Positions 15,238 through 21,725 of a stretch of 30,045 nucleotides of DNA are shown here, in pieces. The notes under the pieces are model-generated. The model saw only the letters and a program-made list of their open reading frames with translations, did not search any database and was not told the DNA's origin. This DNA comes from CAYTZH01 sp964442285 (lineage in GTDB: Bacteria; Myxococcota_A; UBA9160; JAFDET01): assembly GCA_964442285.1 (NCBI GenBank), contig CAYTZH010000050.1, forward strand, positions 1-30,045, written 5' to 3'. A program made the position numbers and the translations under genes. The stretch's first letter is position 1, and every line of letters starts with the position of its first letter.

Positions 15238-15813
15238 TTGCCCATCAAATTCACGTTCACCCTGGCGGACGAGGACATCGCCTACTTCAAGGGCCTGCTG
15301 CGCGATGCCAAGCGCTACGCCAAGGGCCAGGAGCCGGCGGAGATCATCGCCGGCGTGCGGGCCCTGGTGGCGCGGGTGAAGGACGCCAAGCGGGTGCCCT
15401 CCTTCGCCACGGACGCGATCGAGACCCTGGACGACCTGATCTCCATGGTCGAGGACAAGGAGTGGGCGCTGCCCAAGCCGATCGCCGACCGGGCCGTGGC
15501 GGCGCTCGCCTACTTCGCCCATCCGGACGACCTGATTCCCGACAGCATCCCGGGCCTCGGCTTCCTGGACGACGCCATCATGGTCAAGATCATCGGCCAG
15601 GAGTTCCGCCACGAGCTGGCGGGCTACCGCAAGTTCTGCCGCTTCCGCGAGGGCGCCGAGCAGCGTCCCTGGACGTCGGTGGCGAAGACGCGCCTCCCGG
15701 CGCGGCTCGCAGAGAAGCGAAAGTCGCTGCGCGCCGAGATCGACGGAAAGAAGCGCAAGGACGACCAGGTCAAGAAGTCCGGAAGCAGCTCCCCCTCGAC
15801 GAGGTGGTGGTAG
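15238..15813 (+). CDS. DUF1232 (YkvA-like) protein
   Basis: The product has about 191 residues from a TTG at 15238, which has GAGGAG seven bases upstream. Near residues 85-115 is the DUF1232 core YFAHPDDLIPDSIPGLGFLD, the hallmark of YkvA-like proteins. These usually bear one or two short membrane-associated helices, and their biochemical role is not established. The N-terminus is FTFTLADEDIAYFKGLLRDA, and the C-terminal 40 residues are Lys/Arg/Ser-rich and probably disordered. The next gene starts 19 bases later, so the two may be co-transcribed. The assignment to the family is firm; the function is not. Confidence 0.85.
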   Translation: MPIKFTFTLADEDIAYFKGLLRDAKRYAKGQEPAEIIAGVRALVARVKDAKRVPSFATDAIETLDDLISMVEDKEWALPKPIADRAVAALAYFAHPDDLIPDSIPGLGFLDDAIMVKIIGQEFRHELAGYRKFCRFREGAEQRPWTSVAKTRLPARLAEKRKSLRAEIDGKKRKDDQVKKSGSSSPSTRWW

Positions 15814-15832
15814 GCCGACGGCCCCCGGGACC

Positions 15833-16981
15833 ATGCACATGCCCGAGCGCGCCAGGCTCCTGATCGTCGACGACGAGGAGGCGATCCTCGAGACGATGGA
15901 GTTCACCTTCGAGGACGACTACGAGGTCCTCACCTGCTCCGACGCGGAGAAGGCCCTGACGCTGCTCGAGGAGCACGCCCCGGTCTCGGTCGTGATCAGC
16001 GACCAGCGGATGCCGAACATGACCGGCGTCGAGTTCCTGTCCCGGGTCTTCGAATCCCATCCCAGCACCGTACGCATCATCCTGACGGGCTTCGCGGACA
16101 TGGACGCCATCATCAAGGCGATCAACGACGGCCACGTCTACGCCTACATCACCAAGCCCTGGGAGCCCGACGACCTGAAGCAGGTCGTGCGTCGCGCCGT
16201 CGACCACCACGACCTCGCGGTGGAGAACGAGCGCCTCCTCCAGGACCTCGGTCGCAACAAGGTGCTGCTGGAAGCGGTCATGGACGAGCTCGACCAGGGC
16301 GCCCTGGCGGTCGACGCCGACGGCGTGGTGCAGGCGGCCAACAAGCCCGCGCGCGACTTCCTGGGCCTCGAGCGCGACGTCCGGGGCCGCTCCCTCAAGG
16401 AGGTGCTCGGCGAGGAGCGCCTCGAGTCCCTGAGCGCGGCCGCCTTCGCCATGGCCGCCGGGGCCGACGGCGCCCGGGAGGACCTCGAGATCAGTCTCGG
16501 CGCCCTCTCCCTGCGCCTGCGCCTCAGCGTGCACCACCTGCAGGATCCCAGCGGCGCGCCCTTGGGCGTGGTGCTCTTCTTCCGGGAGATCACCCACGAG
16601 CCGCTGCGCCGCAGCTTCGAGGAGCTCCTCGACAGCCTCGTGGCCGAGCCCGAGGCGCTGCGGCCGGGCCTCGAGAAGGCGATCGACCGGGTGCGGGAGC
16701 TCCAGGATCGCATCCGGGGCATCGCGATCGGCTCGCCGGGCATGGCCGAGCTCTCGGAGCGGGCCGCGCGGGCGGTGACCGCCTTCGAGAACTGGCTGAC
16801 GGTGGACGACACCCTGGCCCGGGAGGACTACCCCGACGCACAGCTGTTGCAGGACCGGATGCGGGTCGCCGTCGCGCGCTGGCCGCGTCCCGACTGCTTG
16901 CCCGAGCGGGTCGCGGAGCTCGCCCGCCGCGTGGAGGCCTACTACGAGTCCGGCGAGAATCCGAAGCAGCCGACCCTCTAG
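15833..16981 (+). CDS. Response regulator with receiver, PAS-like and helical output domains
   Basis: The product has 382 residues. Residues 7-125 form a CheY-like receiver with acidic pair Asp13-Asp14, phospho-acceptor Asp57 in VVISDQRMP, LTGFAD and Lys108 in TKPW. This sequence style is typical of receivers tied to RpfG-like and kinase-associated proteins. A coiled linker near 125-145 leads to a PAS-like fold (ALAVDADGVVQAANKPARDF to VVLFFREITHEPLRRS). The last 130 residues are helical with no DNA-binding, HD-GYP or GGDEF signature that I can see. It may act through protein contact. The ATG at 15833 is used; an ATG at 15839 is equally possible. It lies between a DUF1232 gene and an unknown membrane protein, and a shared pathway with the latter is only a guess. 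Confidence 0.88.
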   Translation: MHMPERARLLIVDDEEAILETMEFTFEDDYEVLTCSDAEKALTLLEEHAPVSVVISDQRMPNMTGVEFLSRVFESHPSTVRIILTGFADMDAIIKAINDGHVYAYITKPWEPDDLKQVVRRAVDHHDLAVENERLLQDLGRNKVLLEAVMDELDQGALAVDADGVVQAANKPARDFLGLERDVRGRSLKEVLGEERLESLSAAAFAMAAGADGAREDLEISLGALSLRLRLSVHHLQDPSGAPLGVVLFFREITHEPLRRSFEELLDSLVAEPEALRPGLEKAIDRVRELQDRIRGIAIGSPGMAELSERAARAVTAFENWLTVDDTLAREDYPDAQLLQDRMRVAVARWPRPDCLPERVAELARRVEAYYESGENPKQPTL

Positions 16982-17102
16982 CGCCGCGCCCGCGGAGGGA
17001 CCGGCGTCCGGGGCCGCCGGGCCGGGCCTTCCCCGGCTGGAGCTCCGCAACCAGCGGCTGGGTCTCACCCTTCGCTTCACCCTCGCCTTCCATGCCCGGG
17101 AG

Positions 17103-18677
17103 GTGCGGTTCGAGCGCAGCGCGGGCGATCGCTTCGAGCGGGTGTTCCCGGAGACGTTCTCGTTCCGCGCGGAGAGCCACGACCCGGCCGAGCTCTACCT
17201 GCAGCTCGACGACGTCTGGAGCAATCCCCGGCGCATCGCGCCGGCGGCCAATCGCCGGGACGCCGAGCGCGCCATCCGCCGCCTGGTCGTCGGCCTTCCC
17301 CACTACCTCGAGGCGCTCCTGGACCGCCTGGAGCGCGAGCAGCGTCTGGACGCCGCGGCGCTCTGCCGGCTCCACGGCGACGTGGCGGTGCTGGTGCTCG
17401 TGGTCTCCCGCTTCGTCGCGGACAAGGGGCTCGACGAAGGCGACCTGCGCCTGGCCTGCCTGCATCTGCGCCGCCTGGCCTACGCGGCCCTCCAGAAGGT
17501 GATCGAGGCCCGGGTGTCGCCGGCGTCGGTCGACCGCTACGTCGCGGGCGCGGCACTCTTCGGGGCCGGCGAGGAGATCTCCGAGACCGGCCTGTTCTAC
17601 GCCCTGGCCGGGGACGACCCCGAGGCGGCCGACCGCTGGCTCCTGGCCATGGGCGAGCAGGCCTTCCACCGCTGGGTGGAGGAGGTCTGCCTCGTGGAGG
17701 AGAATCGGGCCTTCGAGGTCCAGGGCTCCCCCTTCGGCGACCGCGAGAGCGAGGTGCTGGAGGCGATCACCGCCGGCGACGCATCCCTGGTGCGGGGGCG
17801 GGACCTGGTGCCCTACCTGCGCCGGCGCAACAGCCGCGACTGCGATCGCGTGCTCGGGAGCCTCGAGTCCTGGTTCCTGCGGCAGTACGACGTGAATCAC
17901 GCCGCCGCCGTGACGCAGCATCGGGCCAATGTGGCGCGTCATCGCGACGACGCCGACGGGGTGCTCTCGCGTCATTCGGCCCGCAACTACGGGGTCGTGC
18001 TGCTGGCGCTCGCCGCTCCCTACCTGGCGGCCGCCGTCGCCTACGAGCGCGCGCCGCTCCTGTTCGACGTGGTCTGCTCGCTCCAGGTGGGGCTGCTGCT
18101 GGCCAGCGTCTTCTGGTTCCTGCTGGTGCGCTTCTGCATCCGCCGGGACCTCACGTTCTTCCACGCCTCGGTTCCCCGGATCGGCGCGGGGATCATCGTC
18201 GGGTATCTGCCCGTGTTCCTCATCGACGAGGTCTGGGACCTGGCCAGCGGCGAGTGGTACAAGCTCCTCGCCGTGGGGACGCTGCTCGGCTTCGTGACGC
18301 TCCTGTACCTCTACGTGGAGGTGCAGCGTCGGCTCGGGGACACGGACGTGGCGTTTCGACGCGCCCTCTCGATCTTCATGCTCGGGCTGGTGGAGGCGCT
18401 TGCGCTGGGGCTCATCGCGACCAGCCTCTTCGGGGACTTCATGGCGGCGCGCAACTGGAGCGAAGGCCTCTCGCCGGAGCTGGCGGCCGGGGCCGGCCCG
18501 GTCGAGGCCCTGCGGGAAACCCTCCCGCCCTTCGCCGGCGAGCTGCCCCGCATCATGGGCGTGGGGCCCCTGCTGGCCTTCCCCACCGCCGTGTTCCTGA
18601 TGACCTTCCTCTCCTTCTTCATCGGGACCTTCCTGCAGCTCATGTGGGAGGACATCCCGATCACGGAACCGCTGTAG
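17103..18677 (+). CDS. Six-TM membrane protein of unknown family with large soluble N-terminal domain
   Basis: The product is at least 524 residues. Residues 1-290 are soluble and mostly helical, with VWSNPRRIAPAANRRDAE and a conserved-looking GAGEEISETGLFYALAG. Six hydrophobic helices follow at about 296-314, 319-344, 360-378, 386-406, 422-444 and 486-513, with a periplasmic-sized loop between the last two. I recognise no family. The start is uncertain. The GTG at 17103 is the only canonical start, but it has no proper ribosome binding site, and the protein-like stretch LELRNQRLGLTLRFTLAFHA is coded in frame from about 17037 with no ATG, GTG or TTG back into the receiver gene. The true N-terminus may therefore be a CTG start near 17037 or an undetected frameshift. 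Confidence 0.8.
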   Translation: MRFERSAGDRFERVFPETFSFRAESHDPAELYLQLDDVWSNPRRIAPAANRRDAERAIRRLVVGLPHYLEALLDRLEREQRLDAAALCRLHGDVAVLVLVVSRFVADKGLDEGDLRLACLHLRRLAYAALQKVIEARVSPASVDRYVAGAALFGAGEEISETGLFYALAGDDPEAADRWLLAMGEQAFHRWVEEVCLVEENRAFEVQGSPFGDRESEVLEAITAGDASLVRGRDLVPYLRRRNSRDCDRVLGSLESWFLRQYDVNHAAAVTQHRANVARHRDDADGVLSRHSARNYGVVLLALAAPYLAAAVAYERAPLLFDVVCSLQVGLLLASVFWFLLVRFCIRRDLTFFHASVPRIGAGIIVGYLPVFLIDEVWDLASGEWYKLLAVGTLLGFVTLLYLYVEVQRRLGDTDVAFRRALSIFMLGLVEALALGLIATSLFGDFMAARNWSEGLSPELAAGAGPVEALRETLPPFAGELPRIMGVGPLLAFPTAVFLMTFLSFFIGTFLQLMWEDIPITEPL

Positions 18678-18711
18678 CGGCCCGGCATCCCAGTGCTTAC
18701 ATTCGATCTCT

Positions 18712-18719
18712 GGAGGTGA
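18712..18719 (+). promoter_or_regulatory. Near-perfect Shine-Dalgarno for glutaredoxin
   Basis: GGAGGTGA, complementary to the 16S rRNA 3' end over eight bases, directly precedes the ATG at 18721. It is the strongest ribosome binding site seen in the window and suggests high translation of the thiol-redox pair. Confidence 0.75.
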
Positions 18720-18720
18720 A

Positions 18721-18984
18721 ATGGCCTCGATCGTCATGTACTCCCGGGCCACGTGCCCGTACTGCAACGCCGCGAAGGACCTCCTGCGCGGGAAGGGCCG
18801 CGACTGGGAGGAGATCGACGTGGGCCTCGAGCCCGAGCGGCGCGCCGAGATGGTGGAGCGGTCCGGGCGCACCACGGTTCCGCAGATCTGGATCGGCGAG
18901 CGCCACGTGGGCGGCTACGACGACCTCTCGGCGCTCGAGGCGCGGGGCGAGCTCGACGGCCTGCTGGCCGGGGCGGAGGGCTGA
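18721..18984 (+). CDS. grxC: Glutaredoxin, GrxC (Grx3) type
   Basis: The product has 87 residues with the dithiol active site Cys12-Pro-Tyr-Cys15 in YSRATCPYCNAA, the cis-Pro loop TTVPQIWIGERHVGGYDDL that binds glutathione, and the normal Grx3 length. It reduces disulfides and mixed disulfides with glutathione in the cytoplasm. The start is fixed by the strong ribosome binding site. It is three bases from the thioredoxin reductase gene, so the two are almost certainly co-expressed. Confidence 0.95.
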   Translation: MASIVMYSRATCPYCNAAKDLLRGKGRDWEEIDVGLEPERRAEMVERSGRTTVPQIWIGERHVGGYDDLSALEARGELDGLLAGAEG

Positions 18985-18987
18985 GTC

Positions 18988-19917
18988 GTGGAGCGCGTCA
19001 AGCTGCTGATCGTGGGCAGCGGCCCCGCGGGCTACACGGCGGCCATCTACGCCGCGCGCGCCGAGCTCGAGCCGGTGCTCCTGGCCGGGCTCCAGTTCGG
19101 CGGGCAGCTCATGCTCACCACGGACGTGGAGAACTATCCGGGCTTCCCCGAGAGCGTCACCGGCCCGGACATGATGGACCAGTTCCAGAAGCAGGCGGAG
19201 CGCTTCGGGACCCGCATCCGCTTCGAGGACGCCACCCGCATCGACCTCTCCGAGCGTCCCTTCCGGGTCTGGACCGAGAGCGAGGCCTTCGCGGCCGACG
19301 CCCTGGTCCTCTCCACCGGCGCCTCGGCCCGCTGGCTGGGCGTCCCCGGGGAGGAGCGCTTGCAGAACAAGGGCGTCTCGGCCTGTGCCACCTGCGATGG
19401 CGCCCTCTACCGGGAGAAGGCCATGGCGGTGGTGGGCGGCGGTGACACCGCGATGGAGGAGGCGCTCTTCCTCACCCGCTTCGCCAGCCGGGTGCACGTG
19501 ATCCATCGCCGCGACGCGCTCCGCGCCTCGAAGATCATGCAGGAGCGCGCCCTGGCCCACCCGAAGATCGAGTTCGTCTGGAACTCGGTGGTCGAGGAGG
19601 TGCTGGGTGACGAATTCGTGACGGGGGTCCGGATCCGCAACGTGCAGACCGATGGGGAGACGGAGCTTCCGCTCGAGGCGGTCTTCATGGCGATCGGCCA
19701 CAATCCCAACACCGACCTCCTGCGGGGTCAGCTCGAGCTGGACGACGTCGGCTACATCAAGGTGGAGGCCGGCAGCACGCGGACGAGCGTGGAGGGCGTG
19801 TTCGCCGCCGGTGACGTCATGGACCCCACCTACCGGCAGGCCGTCACCGCCGCCGGGACCGGCTGCATGGCCGCGATCGACAGCGAGCGCTGGCTCGCGA
19901 AGCAGGGGGTGGAGTAG
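18988..19917 (+). CDS. trxB: Thioredoxin reductase
   Basis: The product has 309 residues with the two-domain layout of low-molecular-weight thioredoxin reductases. FAD site: IVGSGPAGYTAAIYAARAEL. Redox pair: Cys133-Ala-Thr-Cys136 in SACATCDGALY. NADPH site: VVGGGDTAMEEALFL, followed by IHRRDALRASKIMQERA. C-terminal FAD motif: GVFAAGDVMDPTYRQAVTAA. It transfers electrons from NADPH to thioredoxin in the cytoplasm. The start is a GTG at 18988, three bases after the glutaredoxin stop. The PAS-HisKA-receiver gene starts 10 bases after its stop, so the run may be a redox operon with a sensor. Confidence 0.96.
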   Translation: MERVKLLIVGSGPAGYTAAIYAARAELEPVLLAGLQFGGQLMLTTDVENYPGFPESVTGPDMMDQFQKQAERFGTRIRFEDATRIDLSERPFRVWTESEAFAADALVLSTGASARWLGVPGEERLQNKGVSACATCDGALYREKAMAVVGGGDTAMEEALFLTRFASRVHVIHRRDALRASKIMQERALAHPKIEFVWNSVVEEVLGDEFVTGVRIRNVQTDGETELPLEAVFMAIGHNPNTDLLRGQLELDDVGYIKVEAGSTRTSVEGVFAAGDVMDPTYRQAVTAAGTGCMAAIDSERWLAKQGVE

Positions 19918-19927
19918 CCTTCCGCCC

Positions 19928-20992
19928 ATGGTGCTCACCGTCGACCGGCTCGAGCAGCTGATCGCGCACTCTGCCGAGAGCGTGGTGGCGACCGACGCCT
20001 CCGGCACGGTGGTCTACTACAACGACGGCGCCAGCCGCACCCTGGGCTACGCGGCCGGCGAGGTGCTCGGCCGCTACGTCGCCGAGCTCTATCCCTCCCT
20101 GGCCGAGGCCAGGCGGGTAATGAAGGCCATGCGCGACCCGGGCTTCGGCGGGCCGGGGGTCGTCGACGCCTTCCAGACCACCTTTTTGTCGAAGGCCGGT
20201 GAGGAGATCCCGGTGGCGATCACTGGGACGGTGCTCTACGACGGCGATCGCGAGGACGGCACCATCGGCTTCGCCAAGGACCTGCGGGAGATCCTGCGCA
20301 AGGACAAGCTCGCCACCCTGGGCGAGGTGGCCATCGGCCTCTCCCACGAGATCAACAACCCGCTCTCGGTCATCGTGAACCAGGCGGAGCTGCTCGAGCG
20401 CGACCTGCTGCGGCTGGCGGGCGAAGCCGAGACCTGCGTGGAGAGCGAGCGGGTGGACGCGATCCGGCGCGAGGCGGCGCGCATCGCCGAGATCGTGCAG
20501 CGCCTGGGCGAGATGGCCGAGCGCGAGAGCTACGCCACCGTCGACTACATCGGGCCCGCCAAGATGATCGACCTGCGCACGCCCCAGGACACGCCGCCCG
20601 ACCGGCGCCTGGACGGCCTGCGCATCCTGGTGGTCGACGACGATCTCGGCATCTGCCGCTCCCTCGCGGAGATCCTCGAAGGCGACGGCTGCAACGTCGA
20701 GTCCGCGTCGGACGGGGTCGAGGCCCTGCGCAAGCTCGGGGAGAGCGCCTTCGACGTGGTGCTCTCGGACGTGGTGATGCCCCACATGGACGGCTACGAG
20801 CTCTACACCACCGTGCGCGAACGCTACCCCGAGCTGCCGGTGCTGATGATGACCGCCTTCACCTACGACAAGGACCACATCATCAAGCGCGCGCGGATGT
20901 CGGGTCTCACCGGGGTGATCTTCAAGAAGCCCGTGGACCCCGGACGGCTGCGCGAGGTCATCCTGGAGACCGTCGCGGCCAAGCGCGACTGA
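19928..20992 (+). CDS. PAS-HisKA-receiver hybrid protein lacking a kinase ATPase domain
   Basis: The product has 354 residues. A PAS domain occupies about residues 3-120 (ESVVATDASGTVVYYNDGAS to GTIGFAKDLREI). A HisKA dimerisation domain follows, with the phospho-accepting His140 in IGLSHEINNPLSVIV. After the second HisKA helix there is only a short linker, YATVDYIGPAKMIDL, then a full receiver (residues 231-354) with Asp237-239, Asp281 in VVLSDVVMP and Lys in FKKPVDP. The N, G1, F and G2 boxes of an HATPase_c domain are absent. It thus probably cannot phosphorylate itself and may relay phosphate from, or dimerise with, another kinase. It follows trxB by 10 bases, so a redox or oxygen cue is possible but unproven. 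The start is the ATG at 19928. Confidence 0.9.
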   Translation: MVLTVDRLEQLIAHSAESVVATDASGTVVYYNDGASRTLGYAAGEVLGRYVAELYPSLAEARRVMKAMRDPGFGGPGVVDAFQTTFLSKAGEEIPVAITGTVLYDGDREDGTIGFAKDLREILRKDKLATLGEVAIGLSHEINNPLSVIVNQAELLERDLLRLAGEAETCVESERVDAIRREAARIAEIVQRLGEMAERESYATVDYIGPAKMIDLRTPQDTPPDRRLDGLRILVVDDDLGICRSLAEILEGDGCNVESASDGVEALRKLGESAFDVVLSDVVMPHMDGYELYTTVRERYPELPVLMMTAFTYDKDHIIKRARMSGLTGVIFKKPVDPGRLREVILETVAAKRD

Positions 20993-21007
20993 GCGCCCCG
21001 GGCGCTC
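20991..21007. terminator. Candidate bidirectional terminator between converging genes
   Basis: A 17-base inverted repeat, GAGCGCCC-C-GGGCGCTC, is perfect over eight bases per arm. It overlaps the stop codon of the PAS-HisKA-receiver gene and lies in the 28-base gap before the opposing comF stop. The position fits a terminator for both strands. There is no T-run on either side. Confidence 0.45.
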
Positions 21008-21020
21008 GCGGTCCGTCGGC

Positions 21021-21659
21021 TCACGGGGTCCGCGCGACGCAGATCCCCACCACCCGCTCTGCCCCGGCCCCGCGCAGGGCGCGGGCGGCCGCCGCGAGGG
21101 TGGCGCCGGTGGTCACCACGTCGTCCACCAGCAGGATGCAGCCCGAGACCGGTCGGCGCGCGGCGAAGGCGCCGGCCAGGTTGCGGGCGCGGGCCGCTCG
21201 ATCGAGTCCGGTCTGGCTCGGCGTGTCCCGGGTACGGCGCAGGGCGCGCGCGCGAAGCGGGGTGGCCCGCGCCCGCGCCACCTCCCGGGCCAGCGCGACG
21301 GCGGGATTGAAGCCGCGGCTCCGCAGGCGGCGCGGGTGCAGCGGGACGGGCACCACCGCGTCGGCCGTCGGGGCGTCCCGGGCGGCCTCGCGGATCAGCG
21401 CCGCCAGCACCGCGCCCGGCCGCGGGTCCAGGGCGGCGAGCCCGGCGGGCGGGTACTTGAAGCGCTGGACCCAGCCCTCGACCGACCCCCCGTAGCGGGA
21501 GGCCGCGAGCACGTGCTCGAGGGGCGGCGGTCCGGCGCCGTGCGCCGGCGCGAGCAGCGACCGCCGGCAGGCCGAGCAGAGTCGACCGCCCAGGGGGTCG
21601 CCGCCGCACGCGGCGCAGACCGGCGGCAGCAGCAGGCCCGACAGCTCGCTCGGGGACAG
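21021..21659 (-). CDS. comF: ComF-family phosphoribosyltransferase
   Basis: The N-terminal zinc ribbon is VCAACGGDPLGGRLCSAC (two CxxC pairs). It is followed by EHVLAASRYGGSVEGWVQRF, FKYPPAG, the VPVPLHPRRLRSRGFNPA core and the phosphoribosyl-diphosphate loop ILLVDDVVTTGATLA. ComF proteins take part in DNA uptake in competent bacteria, but many non-competent bacteria carry one. The start is a problem. The only canonical start, a GTG at 21512, lies after the zinc ribbon and would remove it. A CTG at 21659 with GGAG seven bases upstream gives 212 residues, close to family length. An ATG at 21723 is in another frame, so a small indel is also possible. The gene follows the HtrA-like protease in the same orientation. 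Confidence 0.85.
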   Translation of the reverse strand: MSPSELSGLLLPPVCAACGGDPLGGRLCSACRRSLLAPAHGAGPPPLEHVLAASRYGGSVEGWVQRFKYPPAGLAALDPRPGAVLAALIREAARDAPTADAVVPVPLHPRRLRSRGFNPAVALAREVARARATPLRARALRRTRDTPSQTGLDRAARARNLAGAFAARRPVSGCILLVDDVVTTGATLAAAARALRGAGAERVVGICVARTP

Positions 21660-21725
21660 GGCGCGTCTCCGCGGGACCGGGGTGGGCGGCGCGCGAGGGC
21701 CGGGCAGCGCCCGCGAGGGCCATCG

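Noticed and set aside
16590..18875. A minus-strand frame of about 760 codons opposite the six-TM protein
   Set aside because: It is His/Gln/Glu/Arg-rich with no motif; the plus strand shows membrane helices and wobble-position bias.
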